A DNA stretch of 64,000 nucleotides from Altererythrobacter sp. BO-6 (GCF_011047315.1 NZ_CP049259.1:806001-870000); one strand, 5' to 3'; positions 17,200-26,754 are shown, numbered from the stretch's first letter. The notes: generated by a model not told the origin, from the sequence alone. Translations and numbers: made by a program.

Positions 17200-19301
17200 C
17201 TGCCCGGATTGGCGCGCGGCGGCGGCGGTGTCGTAGCCCGCGGCGGCGGAATATCGGCGCGCGGAGGCGGCGGTATATCGGCTCGCGGCGGATTTGTCCG
17301 TGCCGGCGGCGCCCCGGAACCAGGGCGCGTGCTGGTGCTCGCCCGGGGTGCAGGCCGCCAGTGATCGGCACGTAATTTGTATTGATGGCCACACTGCGTA
17401 CCGGCATGGCAGGTGAAGTTGGCACCGCTGGGCGGCAGTTTCACCGTCAATTGCGGGAACCACACTGGCCAGTCCCAATGGTTCGACCAGACCGAGATAT
17501 CGACGAACAACCGCCCGACCAGCCCGGGGGTCATCTGGAAACCCAGATTGTAGACCGGATCACTGACGGTGAAGCGGCTGTAATGGCTGTCGTTGACGGC
17601 CAGCGGATAGGCCTGGCCCGAAGCATTCATCACCTTCTGGCTGCCCGCCACATGGTCACGTAGCACAAAGCTCAATCCGTTGGAAAAAAGTTCAAACTTC
17701 ACCGCCGGATGCACGCGCGCGCCAACTACGCCGAAATTGCCGCGATTCATCAGCAAATCGATCGTATCGAAGGTACGGATGACCGGCGGCGTGGTCTGCC
17801 CTGGCGCCGGCGGCGCGAACTGACCATTCTGGAATGGCGCTGGGAGGCGGTCGGTCAGGTCGAGCCCGATGTCCGGAATGCTAAGGCTGCCTTGATGGCC
17901 GGCTGGTAGCTTGAACAGCAGCCCGGCATAAACTTCTGCCTCGGCGACCAGTTCCTGCCCCCCATATAGCTGGGAATTCGAAAGCCCGGCTTGCTGGTAA
18001 TCCGCGGCACCGCCGTTGAAGGTCGCAAATTGCGGCACGAACGCGGCGCGTTCAACGCCATTCTGATGGCGATACTGATAGGTTCCCTGCATTCGCACCG
18101 GGAAGCGCAGGCCGAAGCCATAGCTAAGCCCGGCGTAGGGCTCGATGTAATAGGTGCGTTTGCACCCCAGCAGGCACCAGGCGATCGTTACCGACACGCG
18201 CCGGCGCCATTCATAGGTGCGGCCCAGGGTGAAACCGGTCAGGAATGTTTCCCGGTCGATCGCGATATTCTGCGAGATATCGAGTTGTTGCGGGCCTCTG
18301 AGGTCGGTGGCACCGGTGATCGGGCCGGGGATCGGGCGGAGCGATTGCGGCCCGCTCGGGGCCGGCGGCATCTGCGCATCCTCGGCATCGCGTAACTGCG
18401 ATATCCGCGCGAGCTGGAATTCGCCGGTTTGCGCCTGCGCCAGCTTGCCGAATGTGGGTCGCGCCTTGATCTGCAGGTCCTGCGCCTCGAGGTTGGGCAC
18501 GAACATCACCTCTTCCACCTCGACATCGGCGGTGTTGACGATCGCTTCCTGCAAAGCCTCGTCACTGAGCCCGGCTAGCCGGTTCGCCTCCTGCTCGCCA
18601 ACCTGTGCCACGATCTGTGCGCGCTGCGCCGGATTGGCGAGATAGCTGCGCAACTGGGCGATATCGGCATCGATCTGCGCACGCTGCTGCGTTTCGGCCT
18701 GCGTCGCTTCGGCCAGCGCCCGGCGGCGTTGCCCCTGGTCACCCACGAAGCGGGCGGTGGCGGCACCGGCTGTTACCGCGCGGGTGCGCTCGGCAAGGGT
18801 GCTGCGGGTAAAGCATTCGACGCCTTGCTGGGCCAGCGCGCTGCGTTGCGACGGATTGCTGCACACGTTTGACTTGAGCGAATAGGCCAGGAACTGGCGC
18901 ACCACGATCCCCTGCGGTATCTCCGCCACTTCGAAGCTGTCGGCGCTCACAGTCGCGAGTTGGGGCCGCGCCCGCAGGCGCTCGGCCAAATTGATGGGCG
19001 AGTCGCGGTTCTGCAGCACTGGCGCCATGTCGGCCGTGCCCTGGTTGAGCTGGATCACCGGCTGGGCGCGCACCGCCTGCACATTGAGCCGCCGCTGGAC
19101 CGTCACGCGTTGCAGCAGTTCGGTAGTATTGCGTTCCTTCAGCAGGATCGCATCCTGCGGCACCTGCACCGTCAGGTCCGCCGGGCGGACAACTTCGGTT
19201 TGCGCCGTGCCTATGGTTTGAGTGTTGGCCTGCTGGGCCGCTGCAGCAATGGCAATCAAACCACAGCCAGCGGCCATCGCGATGGAAACCTGTTTCAGCA
19301 C
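17196..19301 (-). CDS. Large exported protein of unknown function with proline-rich C-terminus
   Basis: A 701-residue protein starting at GTG 19301 behind GGGAGG. The first 25 residues form a signal peptide (SIAMAAGCGLIAIAAAAQ). Residues about 45-340 are Q/R/A-rich and probably helical (TQAETQQRAQIDADIAQLR). The middle and later part is aromatic, Gly- and Asn-rich, with paired cysteines (CLLGCKRTYYIEPYAG; CHAGTQCGH), like a secreted beta protein. The last 50 residues are tandem PPRADIPPP-type repeats. I recognise no family. It is 134 bp behind the SH3 gene on the same strand and converges with the SpoU gene with a 4-bp overlap. Confidence 0.8.
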   Translation of the reverse strand: MLKQVSIAMAAGCGLIAIAAAAQQANTQTIGTAQTEVVRPADLTVQVPQDAILLKERNTTELLQRVTVQRRLNVQAVRAQPVIQLNQGTADMAPVLQNRDSPINLAERLRARPQLATVSADSFEVAEIPQGIVVRQFLAYSLKSNVCSNPSQRSALAQQGVECFTRSTLAERTRAVTAGAATARFVGDQGQRRRALAEATQAETQQRAQIDADIAQLRSYLANPAQRAQIVAQVGEQEANRLAGLSDEALQEAIVNTADVEVEEVMFVPNLEAQDLQIKARPTFGKLAQAQTGEFQLARISQLRDAEDAQMPPAPSGPQSLRPIPGPITGATDLRGPQQLDISQNIAIDRETFLTGFTLGRTYEWRRRVSVTIAWCLLGCKRTYYIEPYAGLSYGFGLRFPVRMQGTYQYRHQNGVERAAFVPQFATFNGGAADYQQAGLSNSQLYGGQELVAEAEVYAGLLFKLPAGHQGSLSIPDIGLDLTDRLPAPFQNGQFAPPAPGQTTPPVIRTFDTIDLLMNRGNFGVVGARVHPAVKFELFSNGLSFVLRDHVAGSQKVMNASGQAYPLAVNDSHYSRFTVSDPVYNLGFQMTPGLVGRLFVDISVWSNHWDWPVWFPQLTVKLPPSGANFTCHAGTQCGHQYKLRADHWRPAPRASTSTRPGSGAPPARTNPPRADIPPPPRADIPPPRATTPPPPRANPGS

Positions 19302-19435
19302 ATTCGCCTCCCGTCCCTTTCGCCCGGCGCTCTCTGGCGCGTGGCGATCTCCCTGACACGAATAGGCGACCCGTCGTCAGGCGATGACGTATCAGAGGTT
19401 GACGAAAGCGGCAAGGAAGGCCGGCATTGCCCGGT

Positions 19436-20059
19436 TCAGTCGCCCGCCAGGAAATACTGGATGATCCATTCGCCATTCTGCCGTTCAGCCAGCAGACGAT
19501 AGTCGATCTGAGAGCGAAGCGAAGCGAAATCGGTAAAGCCGACTTCGCCCTGCCGGGTCAGGATGCGCACGATATCGCCGCCATCTTCCGGATATTCCAG
19601 CAGCTGGACCGCTTCCCAGTTCAGGCGGCGCAGGACCGGCGCACCAGGCTCCGGCGCGGCGCGCAATGGCACATCCTTGCCCACCACGACGAAGGTCGAA
19701 AATGGGTCGTCAAACCCCAGATCCTGTCCCCACAGCCACGGCATCGAAAGATTATCCCCACCCTGGGATGAGCAACCGAGCGCGAGCACCTTGTCGAGTT
19801 CATCCCACAGGCGAATATTGGGATCGCGCAGCCATTCGCGCATCGTTTCCCAGCCATAATCCCCGCCGAAACTGAGCTTGATGTCGGGCGCGACCAACGG
19901 CTGCAACATCGCCTCGTCGCGGTTGGCAACAGCGGTGGCGAGCTTCAACCGGAAACTTTCGGCGCCTTCGGCCGAACCGCATTCGTCGCGCGGATAGAGA
20001 TGCTCGGCCTGCGCCGGTGCCGCCATCGTGAGCGCTGCCAATGCGATGGCGAGCCTCAT
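19436..20059 (-). CDS. Exported SH3-like domain protein
   Basis: A periplasmic protein of 207 residues with a clear signal peptide (RLAIALAALTMAAPAQA). The N-terminal half resembles a small helical domain around PLVAPDIKLSFGGDYGWE. The C-terminal part has the bacterial SH3 pattern: VVGKDVPLRAAPEPGAPVLRRL, then a hydrophobic strand run to VGFTDFASLRSQIDYR. No catalytic residues are evident. Its ATG overlaps the rmuC stop (ATGA), so the two are translationally coupled. The role is unknown; SH3 modules of this kind usually bind peptides or cell-wall material. Confidence 0.82.
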   Translation of the reverse strand: MRLAIALAALTMAAPAQAEHLYPRDECGSAEGAESFRLKLATAVANRDEAMLQPLVAPDIKLSFGGDYGWETMREWLRDPNIRLWDELDKVLALGCSSQGGDNLSMPWLWGQDLGFDDPFSTFVVVGKDVPLRAAPEPGAPVLRRLNWEAVQLLEYPEDGGDIVRILTRQGEVGFTDFASLRSQIDYRLLAERQNGEWIIQYFLAGD

Positions 20060-21399
20060 TCCGCCGCTTCCTTGCTCCCGTCGGCCAGCAGGTCGTCGCT
20101 GGTGTAGCGCGGGGCAGCCTCGACCAGCGGGACCTCCTCGATCTCGCGCTTGCCGATCTCGATGCCCTTGTCGGCCAATCGCTTGCCTGACGAGAGCACG
20201 TTGCGCTCAAAGCTGCCGACAAACTTGTTGTAATTGTTGACCGCAGTCTCCAGCCCGCCGCCAACGCGCTTCAAGTGCTCGGCAGCAGTCGCAAGCCGGT
20301 CGTAAAGCTCGGCCCCCATCCGCCCAATTTCCTGCGCCTCGCGCGCCAGCCCATCCTGCCGCCAGACCTGCGCCACGGTGCGCGCGATGGCGACAAGATT
20401 TGTCGGGGTTGCCAGCAGCACCCGCTTGTCGAAGGCGAAATTCCACAGGTCCGGATCGTGCTCAAGCGCGGCGGCGACGAAATGCTCGCCCGGCACGAAC
20501 ATCACGACGTAATCGGGCGCGTCTTCGAACTGGCTTTGATAGCTTTTCGCACCCAGCGTCTGCACATGGTTGCGCATCGAACGCACATGCTCGGACATGG
20601 CGCGCGCCCGCGCTTCGTCATTGTCCGCCTCGAATGCCTCCTGATAGGCGTTGAGCGAAACCTTGGAGTCGATCACCAGCATCTTGCCGCCGGGAATGCG
20701 CACGACCGCATCGGGGCGCAGCCGGCCATCTTCGGTCTCGATCGATTGTTCCAGCTGAAAATCGGTGTGTTCGGCTAGCCCGCATTGTTCGAGCAGGTTC
20801 TGCAGCGCGCGTTCGCCCCAGCGGCCCCGCGCCTTGGGTGCGTTGGTCAATGAATTGCCCAGACGCTGGGCCTCGCGCCGCACTTGTTCCTGCCCCTGCC
20901 GCATCTGTTCGATCACCCCGGCAAGCTGGCCGAAGGCATCGACGCGCTTTTCCTCCAACGCCTTGACCTGTTCCTCATAGCTCTTGAGCCGGTCACCAAC
21001 GGGGGCGAGCAATGCCTTCAGCTTTTCCTCGCTCGCCTTTTCGGAATGGCCGAGCCGTTCTTCCGCGCGCTTCAGGAATTCCTCCTGGCTGCGCGAGAGG
21101 ACTTCGCTGCCAAGCGCTTTGAACTGCGCGAGCATTTCCTCGCGGGCCTCGCGCATCTGCCCCATCTGCTTGTCGAAGTTGGAGGCATTGGCCTTGAGCG
21201 TTGCGACTTCGATCCGCGCTTCGCCCAGTTCTGCGATGGCGCGCTTGAATTCGCCTTCCTGCTGCTCCGCTTCGGCCTCCGCATCTTTCAGCCGCGCCGC
21301 GAGATCTTGCACCGGACGCGAGCCGATAAACCAGCCCACCCCGCCCCCGATTGCGAGGCCAAGGACAAGCGCGATTATGCCGAGAATTGCTGGATCCAT
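20056..21399 (-). CDS. rmuC: RmuC family DNA recombination protein
   Basis: RmuC proteins limit recombination between inverted repeats and carry a PD-(D/E)xK-like nuclease domain. Length is 447 residues. There is an N-terminal membrane anchor (ILGIIALVLGLAIGGGVGWFIG), a long coiled coil (about 35-170, rich in E, K, Q and A), and then the conserved domain: GRWGERALQNLLEQCGL, RPDAVVRIPGGKMLVIDSKV, DYVVMFVPGEHFVAAAL and LLATPTNLVAIARTVAQVW. The coiled coil and single N-terminal TM are typical. It lies downstream of def and upstream of the coupled SH3 gene. Confidence 0.94.
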   Translation of the reverse strand: MDPAILGIIALVLGLAIGGGVGWFIGSRPVQDLAARLKDAEAEAEQQEGEFKRAIAELGEARIEVATLKANASNFDKQMGQMREAREEMLAQFKALGSEVLSRSQEEFLKRAEERLGHSEKASEEKLKALLAPVGDRLKSYEEQVKALEEKRVDAFGQLAGVIEQMRQGQEQVRREAQRLGNSLTNAPKARGRWGERALQNLLEQCGLAEHTDFQLEQSIETEDGRLRPDAVVRIPGGKMLVIDSKVSLNAYQEAFEADNDEARARAMSEHVRSMRNHVQTLGAKSYQSQFEDAPDYVVMFVPGEHFVAAALEHDPDLWNFAFDKRVLLATPTNLVAIARTVAQVWRQDGLAREAQEIGRMGAELYDRLATAAEHLKRVGGGLETAVNNYNKFVGSFERNVLSSGKRLADKGIEIGKREIEEVPLVEAAPRYTSDDLLADGSKEAAE

Positions 21400-21459
21400 C
21401 CTGCTGTTCTATGCGGAACGGAGCAGGAACGCTAGTGCCGAGTTAGGGTTTCTCGCAGC

Positions 21460-22032
21460 TTACGCCGCCGCGCGCAGCTTCTGCAGCTTCTTCAGCGCCA
21501 TCTGCCGCTTCAGGCGGCTCAGGTGATCGATGAACAGGATGCCTTCCAAGTGGTCCATCTCGTGCTGGATGCAGGTGGCCATCAGCCCCTCCATCTTTTC
21601 CTCGTGATGGTTGCCGTCGAGGTCCTGGTAACGCACCGTGCAGGTCGCCGGGCGATCGACATCGGCGTAGATCTCTGGCACCGAAAGGCAGCCTTCCTGA
21701 TAGGTGGCGAGCTCTTCCGCCGGATCGACGATCACCGGGTTCACGAACACGCGCGGTTCCTTCTTGGTCGCCGGATGGGTGTGCTTGTGCCCATCGTGAT
21801 GGCATTCCACCGGCTCGCCATCCGGGTCTTCCGGCTGCAGGTCGATCACCAGCAGGCGCTTGGGTACGCCGACCTGAATCGCGGCAAGGCCGATGCCAGG
21901 CGCGTCATACATGGTTTCGAACATGTCCTCGACCAGCATGCGCAGCTCGTCATTGAACTCGTCGTCCTTGACGGGTTCGGACACCACTTTCAGCCGGGGG
22001 TCCGGCACTTCCAGAATTTCGCGAATAGCCAT
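21460..22032 (-). CDS. def: Peptide deformylase with His-rich insertion
   Basis: It removes the N-formyl group from nascent proteins; the metal is usually Fe2+. All three motifs are intact: GIGLAA (46-51), EGCLS with Cys115, and QHEMDH with His157/His161. Length is 190 residues against about 170 in E. coli. The excess is a hydrophilic insert near 70-92 containing ECHHDGHKHTH. ATG 22032 (MAIREILEVPDPRL) is the family-typical start; the longer frame from 22071 runs back to the recR stop. The formylating enzyme Fmt is encoded divergently on the other side of recR. Confidence 0.95.
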   Translation of the reverse strand: MAIREILEVPDPRLKVVSEPVKDDEFNDELRMLVEDMFETMYDAPGIGLAAIQVGVPKRLLVIDLQPEDPDGEPVECHHDGHKHTHPATKKEPRVFVNPVIVDPAEELATYQEGCLSVPEIYADVDRPATCTVRYQDLDGNHHEEKMEGLMATCIQHEMDHLEGILFIDHLSRLKRQMALKKLQKLRAAA

Positions 22033-22067
22033 GTTGGGGAAATAGTCCGGCGCAGCGCCGATTTCAA

Positions 22068-22664
22068 TCACCCAACGGGCCGCCTTGCGCGAAGCGCTTG
22101 CGCCAGCGTGCCTTCGTCGAGGTAATCGAGCTCCCCTCCCACCGGCAGGCCATGCGCCAGCTGGGTAATCCGCACCGGAAAGCGCTCCAGCCGCTCGGCG
22201 AGGTAATGCGCAGTGGTTTGCCCTTCCAGCGTGGCATTCATCGCCAGCACAACCTCGTCGATCCCGCCCCGCTCCACCCGAGCGAGCAGCGCCGCAATAT
22301 TGAGATCCTCCGGCCGCACCCCGTCGAGCGCAGAGAGCCGCCCGCCCAGCACGTGATAGCGCCCGGTGAACAGCCGCGCCCGGTCAAGCGCCCACAAATC
22401 CGCCACATCCTCCACCACGCAGAGCGACTTCGCATCGCGGCGCGGATCGGCACATATCCCGCAGGGGTTCTTGGTATCGACATTGCCGCAGGTGTCGCAT
22501 TCGACCAGCGTCTCGCGCACCGCAGTGAGCGCACCGAGCAGCGCGGGCAGTGCCTGCTCGCGGTTCTTCACCAGCCACAGCACCGCGCGCCGCGAGCTGC
22601 GCGGGCCAAGACCCGGAAGCCGCGCCAATGCGCTGGCCAATGCCTCGATCTCTTGCGATGCCAT
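22068..22664 (-). CDS. recR: Recombination mediator protein RecR
   Basis: RecR acts with RecF/RecO to load RecA on gapped DNA. Length is 198 residues. It has the N-terminal helix-hairpin-helix ([19 protein letters not shown]), a C4 zinc finger ([16 protein letters not shown]), the Toprim region ([16 protein letters not shown]) and the Walker-like end ([19 protein letters not shown]). ATG 22664 is the family start; the upstream extension to 22709 is not conserved-looking. It heads the recR-def-rmuC strand group and is divergent from fmt with about 50 bp between. Confidence 0.95.
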   Translation of the reverse strand: MASQEIEALASALARLPGLGPRSSRRAVLWLVKNREQALPALLGALTAVRETLVECDTCGNVDTKNPCGICADPRRDAKSLCVVEDVADLWALDRARLFTGRYHVLGGRLSALDGVRPEDLNIAALLARVERGGIDEVVLAMNATLEGQTTAHYLAERLERFPVRITQLAHGLPVGGELDYLDEGTLAQALRARRPVG

Positions 22665-22717
22665 GGCGCGACAGATAGGGGCTTCACTGTGATCGAGAAA
22701 GGCCCGCACCCCACGTC

Positions 22718-23623
22718 ATGCGCATAATCTTTATGGGAACACCGGATTTTGCCGTGCCGGCGCTCGAAGCACTGCATGCTGCCGCGCATGAGATCGTGTG
22801 CGTCTATACCCAGCCGCCACGCCCGGCAGGCCGGGGCAAGAAGCTGCAGCCCTCGCCGATCCAAAAGGTGGCCGAGCAACTGGGTATCGAAGTGCGCCAC
22901 CCCACATCGCTGAAAAGTGCCGAGGCGCAGGCGGAGTTTGCCGCGCTTGGGGCCGACGTTGCAGTGGTCGCGGCCTATGGCCTGATCCTGCCGCAGCCGG
23001 TGCTTGATGCGCCGAGGCTTGGCTGCCTCAACATCCATGCCTCGATCCTGCCACGCTGGCGCGGCGCTGCGCCGATCCACCGCGCCATATTGGCGGGCGA
23101 CGAAGTAACCGGCGTGACGATCATGCAGATGGAGGCCGGGCTCGATACCGGACCGATGCTGGCGACAGTCCGCACGCCGATCGATGCCAAGACCACCGGC
23201 GAACTGACCGAGGAACTGGCCGAGATTGGCGCGCAGCTGATGGTCGGCACCTTGCGCGATCTCGCGATCCACAAGCCGGTGGCGCAGGACGATAGCGCGG
23301 CGACCTATGCGCCCAAGATCGACAAGGCAGAGGCGCGGATCGACTGGACAAGATCCGCTGAGGAGATCGAGCGGCTGCCGCGCGGACTTGCGCCCTTCCC
23401 CGGTGCCTGGTTCGAGCTTGAAGGAGAGCGGGTGAAGCTGCTGCGAGCGGAACTGGCCCAGGGCTCGGGCGTGCCCGGCGAAGTGCTGGACGAGGACTTC
23501 GCGATCGCCTGCGGTTCGGGCGCGATAAGGCCCGTCAGGCTCCAGCGCGCGGGCAAACCGGCGATGGACCGCGCGGACTTCCTGCGCGGGCGGACAGTCG
23601 CCAAAGGCACAATCCTCTCGTGA
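22718..23623 (+). CDS. fmt: Methionyl-tRNA formyltransferase
   Basis: It formylates Met-tRNA(fMet) using 10-formyl-tetrahydrofolate, for translation initiation. Length is 301 residues. The N-terminal Rossmann domain starts [16 protein letters not shown]. The catalytic Asn-His-Asp region shows [18 protein letters not shown] and [12 protein letters not shown]. The C-terminal OB-like domain follows ([17 protein letters not shown]). Its TGA overlaps the GTG start of truA, so the two are coupled. The deformylase gene is on the opposite strand two genes away. Confidence 0.96.
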   Translation: MRIIFMGTPDFAVPALEALHAAAHEIVCVYTQPPRPAGRGKKLQPSPIQKVAEQLGIEVRHPTSLKSAEAQAEFAALGADVAVVAAYGLILPQPVLDAPRLGCLNIHASILPRWRGAAPIHRAILAGDEVTGVTIMQMEAGLDTGPMLATVRTPIDAKTTGELTEELAEIGAQLMVGTLRDLAIHKPVAQDDSAATYAPKIDKAEARIDWTRSAEEIERLPRGLAPFPGAWFELEGERVKLLRAELAQGSGVPGEVLDEDFAIACGSGAIRPVRLQRAGKPAMDRADFLRGRTVAKGTILS

Positions 23624-24369
23624 CCCGGTTCGCGCTCACGCTGGAATTCGACGGCACGCCATTCATGGGGCTGCAGCGCCAGTCGCACGGCCCCAGCGTG
23701 CAGCAGGCGGTAGAGGAAGCCGCACTGGCGGTGACCGGCGAGGAAGTGCGGCTCCATAGCGCCGGGCGGACCGACACCGGCGTTCACGCGCTCGCCATGC
23801 GCAGCCATCTCGACATCGAAAAGTCGATCGAGCCCTTCCGGCTGATGGAGGCGCTCAATGCGCACCTGCGGCCCGATCCCATCGCAGTAACGCATTGCGA
23901 GGTGGTGCCAGATGACTGGCACGCGCGGTTCAGCTGCATCGGGCGGAGCTACGTTTACCGCATCGTCAATCGCCGCGCGCCGCTCACACTCGATCTCAAC
24001 CGCGCCTGGCAAGTCGCTCAACCGCTTGATGAAAATGCCATGCACCGCGCCGCCCAGGCGCTGGTCGGTAGCCATGATTTCACCACCTTCCGCTCGGTCC
24101 ATTGCCAGGCGGAAAGCCCGGTCAAGACGCTCGACCGGCTCGATGTCGAGCGGATTGGCGAGGAAATCCGCATCCACGCCGCTGCGCGCAGTTTCCTGCA
24201 TCACCAGGTGCGCAGCATGGTCGGCTGCCTCAAGCTCGTCGGCCAGGGCGCCTGGCGCGAGGAACAGGTGGCCGAGGCGCTCGCCGCGCGTGACCGGCAG
24301 GAATTGGGCTTGAATGCCCCGCCCAACGGCCTCTACTTCGTTGAGGCTATCTATCCCGGCGCAAGCTGA
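23620..24369 (+). CDS. truA: tRNA pseudouridine(38-40) synthase TruA
   Basis: It converts uridines 38-40 in the tRNA anticodon arm to pseudouridine. Length is 249 residues. The catalytic aspartate is in [11 protein letters not shown], the next conserved block is [11 protein letters not shown], and the C-terminal motif [15 protein letters not shown] is present. The start is GTG 23620, overlapping the fmt stop (GTGA). A strong terminator follows directly, closing the fmt-truA transcript. Confidence 0.96.
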   Translation: MTRFALTLEFDGTPFMGLQRQSHGPSVQQAVEEAALAVTGEEVRLHSAGRTDTGVHALAMRSHLDIEKSIEPFRLMEALNAHLRPDPIAVTHCEVVPDDWHARFSCIGRSYVYRIVNRRAPLTLDLNRAWQVAQPLDENAMHRAAQALVGSHDFTTFRSVHCQAESPVKTLDRLDVERIGEEIRIHAAARSFLHHQVRSMVGCLKLVGQGAWREEQVAEALAARDRQELGLNAPPNGLYFVEAIYPGAS

Positions 24370-24390
24370 CGTAACGTCAGCCTTTTCTTC
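24365..24390 (+). terminator. Intrinsic terminator of fmt-truA
   Basis: Perfect stem GCTGACG (24365-24371) / CGTCAGC (24375-24381) with a TAA loop, followed by CTTTTCTTCT. Its left side includes the truA stop codon. Confidence 0.85.
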
Positions 24391-24480
24391 TCGTCATTGC
24401 GAGCGTAGCGAAGCAATCCAGAGCGGTATCGCGCGACGACCTGGATTGCCGCGTCGCCTTCGGCTCCTCGCAATGACGAA
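24391..24480. repeat. Interspersed inverted-repeat element (REP/MITE-like, about 90 bp)
   Basis: The arm TCGTCATTGCGAG...GAAGCAATCCAG (24391-24422) is mirrored by CTGGATTGC...CTCGCAATGACGA (24441-24479), forming a long imperfect palindrome with a short GC loop. This CGTCATTGCGAG / GCAATCCAG sequence is a common dispersed intergenic repeat in many bacterial genomes. It has no ORF and lies between the truA terminator and the MDR gene. Confidence 0.8.
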
Positions 24481-24498
24481 CAAGAGAGGAAACCCACA

Positions 24499-25608
24499 AT
24501 GACCACCGGCAAGCAGCTTTTCACCACGCTCGAAAGCGATGGCACGCTCACCGTTGCCATCGAGGAAGTGACGTTCCCCGAACCCACTGGCGGCCAGGTG
24601 CTGGTGAAGATGGAAGCAGCCCCGATCAACCCGTCTGACCTTGCGATCCTGACCAGCGCTGCCGACCTCGAGAATGCCGAATATTCACCCGGAAAATATG
24701 TCGCCAGGCTGCCCGAGCCGTTCAACACCGGTTCGAAGGCGCGCCACGGGCAAAAGCTGCCTGCGGGCAATGAGGGTGCGGGTACAGTGGTCGCGACCGG
24801 CGATGCTCCGCATGCCAAGGCGCTGATCGGTCAACGCGTCGCCTGCGTGCCGGGCAACGCCTATAGCCAGTATTGCATTGCCGATGCTGCGATGTGCCTG
24901 CCGCTGGGCGACCATTCGGCGGAAGCCGGCGCCAGCGCCTTCGTCAACCCGATGACCGCGCTGGGCTTTGTCGAGAACGCCAAGATGGATGGCCAGAAGG
25001 CGATCGTCCACACCGCGGCCGCGTCCAACCTTGGCCAGATGCTGATCAAGATCTGCCAGGAAGACGGGATCGAGCTGGTCAACATCGTGCGCAAGGCAGA
25101 GTATGTCGAGATGCTGAAGGGACTTGGAGCGAAGCACGTCGTCAATTCCTCAGCCGATGATTTCATGAAGCAGCTGCGCGATGCAATCGCCGCGACCGAC
25201 GCGTTCTATGGCTTCGATCCGATCGGCGGCGGACAGGCGGTGGACAATGTGTTCAAGGCCATGGAGCAGGTCGCAGTGAGCAAGATGACCGAGTACAGCC
25301 GCTATGGCTCGAACCAGCAGAAGCGCATGTTCATCTATGGCCGGCTCGATCTGGGGCCGACGATCCTGACGCCGAGTTATGGCTTTGGCTGGACGCTGTC
25401 GGGCTGGCTGCTCACTCCGTTCCTGCAGATGGCAGGCATGGAAACGGTGTTAAGAATGCGTCAGCGCGTGCTCGACAATCTCACCACCACTTTCGCCAGC
25501 AGCTATAAGCGCAAGGTAAACCTCGAAGAGATGCTGACCAAGGACGCGGTGACCGATTATCGCGCGATGAAGACCGGCGAGAAATACCTCGTCACGCCGT
25601 GGAGCTGA
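24499..25608 (+). CDS. Zinc-independent MDR-family NAD(P)H oxidoreductase
   Basis: This is a medium-chain dehydrogenase/reductase-like protein of 369 residues. Its N-terminal GroES-like domain carries EAAPINPSDLAIL and LPAGNEGAGTVVATG. The cofactor domain shows HTAAASNLGQMLIKIC where quinone oxidoreductases have the glycine-rich loop. The structural-zinc cysteine cluster and the catalytic Cys/His of alcohol dehydrogenases are absent, so quinone/enoyl reductase-type chemistry is more likely. The substrate is not determinable. ATG 24499 has GAGAGGAAA upstream. It is convergent with the asparaginase gene. Confidence 0.85.
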   Translation: MTTGKQLFTTLESDGTLTVAIEEVTFPEPTGGQVLVKMEAAPINPSDLAILTSAADLENAEYSPGKYVARLPEPFNTGSKARHGQKLPAGNEGAGTVVATGDAPHAKALIGQRVACVPGNAYSQYCIADAAMCLPLGDHSAEAGASAFVNPMTALGFVENAKMDGQKAIVHTAAASNLGQMLIKICQEDGIELVNIVRKAEYVEMLKGLGAKHVVNSSADDFMKQLRDAIAATDAFYGFDPIGGGQAVDNVFKAMEQVAVSKMTEYSRYGSNQQKRMFIYGRLDLGPTILTPSYGFGWTLSGWLLTPFLQMAGMETVLRMRQRVLDNLTTTFASSYKRKVNLEEMLTKDAVTDYRAMKTGEKYLVTPWS

Positions 25609-25611
25609 TTT

Positions 25612-26589
25612 CTAACGCCCATCAAAGGCCGACTGCACCGCAGCGGGATCCGTGATGCCATTGGCGACGAGCAATTGCAGCAATATCCGCGCCTTCTGCG
25701 GATTGAGCGCCCTTGCCGCGACAAAGCCGTTGGCGTCGTCTTCCGGCTCGCGATCGACCAGCCCCTCATCGGCGCGGCTGGCGCGCACCACGATCACGCC
25801 GCCGCGCCTCAATTGCACCAACTCTTGCCGCACAGCTTCGGGCATATTGCCTTCCCCCATCCCGGCAAGCACGATCCCGCGGGTTTTTTCGCCAACCATG
25901 CATGCCAGCGCGTCCGGCTCCATTCCGGCATAGGCATAAAGGATCGGCACTTCGGGCAGATCATCGCACCAGCCAAATTGGGCGGACGGGTCCGTTCGCC
26001 AGGGCGCACCGAACCAGTCGAGCGAGGCCGGGGTAACGAGGGCCACGGATTCGCGCGGGAAGCCGCGAAAGGCGTCGGTACCGCGCGTGCGAACCTTGCG
26101 GACATCGCGCGCGGCAAACACGCGGTCGCCCATCACCACCAGAACGCCGCGCCCCGCAGCATCCGGGTCGCTCGCCACCCGTACAGCGTTGGCGAAATTC
26201 CTCAGGCCGTCATAACCCACCGCATCGGCAGGCCGCATCGCACCCACCACAACCACCGGCTTGTTCGGCGGAAGCGTGAGGTCGAGCAGGAACGCGGTCT
26301 CTTCCAGCGTATCGGTGCCGTGCGTCACGATCACGCCGTCGCATTGGTCGTCGCCAAGTGCAGCGACGATCGCCGGGTGGAATTCGTTCCAAACGGCCGG
26401 GCCGATATTGGCTGAATCGATATTGGCGATCTGGCGACCCGACAATTCGGCATCGAGCCCCAGCCCCCCAACCTGCTCAAGATATTCGTCAATCCCGATC
26501 TGGCCGGCCTTGTAGTCGGCCGCGATCGCAGAGCCCGCGATGCCTGCAATCGTGCCGCCGGTGGCGAATACCTTGACGTGTTTGACCAT
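25612..26589 (-). CDS. ansA: L-asparaginase
   Basis: It hydrolyses asparagine to aspartate and ammonia. Length is 325 residues. The two catalytic threonine regions are ATGGTIAG (near residue 10) and VTHGTDTLEETA (near residue 90), followed by KPVVVVGAMRPADAVGYDG. There is no cleavable signal peptide, so it is cytoplasmic. The symbol is by family only; the type I/II class cannot be settled here. The neighbouring tRNA-Val gene lies 89 bp away on the other strand. Confidence 0.9.
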   Translation of the reverse strand: MVKHVKVFATGGTIAGIAGSAIAADYKAGQIGIDEYLEQVGGLGLDAELSGRQIANIDSANIGPAVWNEFHPAIVAALGDDQCDGVIVTHGTDTLEETAFLLDLTLPPNKPVVVVGAMRPADAVGYDGLRNFANAVRVASDPDAAGRGVLVVMGDRVFAARDVRKVRTRGTDAFRGFPRESVALVTPASLDWFGAPWRTDPSAQFGWCDDLPEVPILYAYAGMEPDALACMVGEKTRGIVLAGMGEGNMPEAVRQELVQLRRGGVIVVRASRADEGLVDREPEDDANGFVAARALNPQKARILLQLLVANGITDPAAVQSAFDGR

Positions 26590-26678
26590 AGAGACGCACG
26601 CCTAGCGCCCCGCGAGGCCAATCGGCAATTGATTTTGGCAAATTCTGCGCTAGATAGCGCCTCTCCGTTGATCGGAAC

Positions 26679-26754
26679 GGGCGATTAGCTCAGTTGGTAG
26701 AGCATCTCGTTTACACCGAGAGGGTCGGCAGTTCGAGCCTGTCATCGCCCACCA
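26679..26754 (+). tRNA. tRNA-Val(TAC)
   Basis: A full 76-nt cloverleaf with encoded CCA. The acceptor stem GGGCGAT pairs with ATCGCCC. The anticodon stem TCTCG/CGAGA encloses loop TTTACAC, giving anticodon TAC (reads GUA/GUG). The T-arm is GGCAG-TTCGAGC-CTGTC. Its 3' end plus seven following bases is repeated 1344 bp downstream, marking it as an integration site. Confidence 0.95.

Noticed and set aside
24391..24480. Insertion sequence or small transposon
   Set aside because: No transposase and no target duplication; only a palindromic dispersed repeat.
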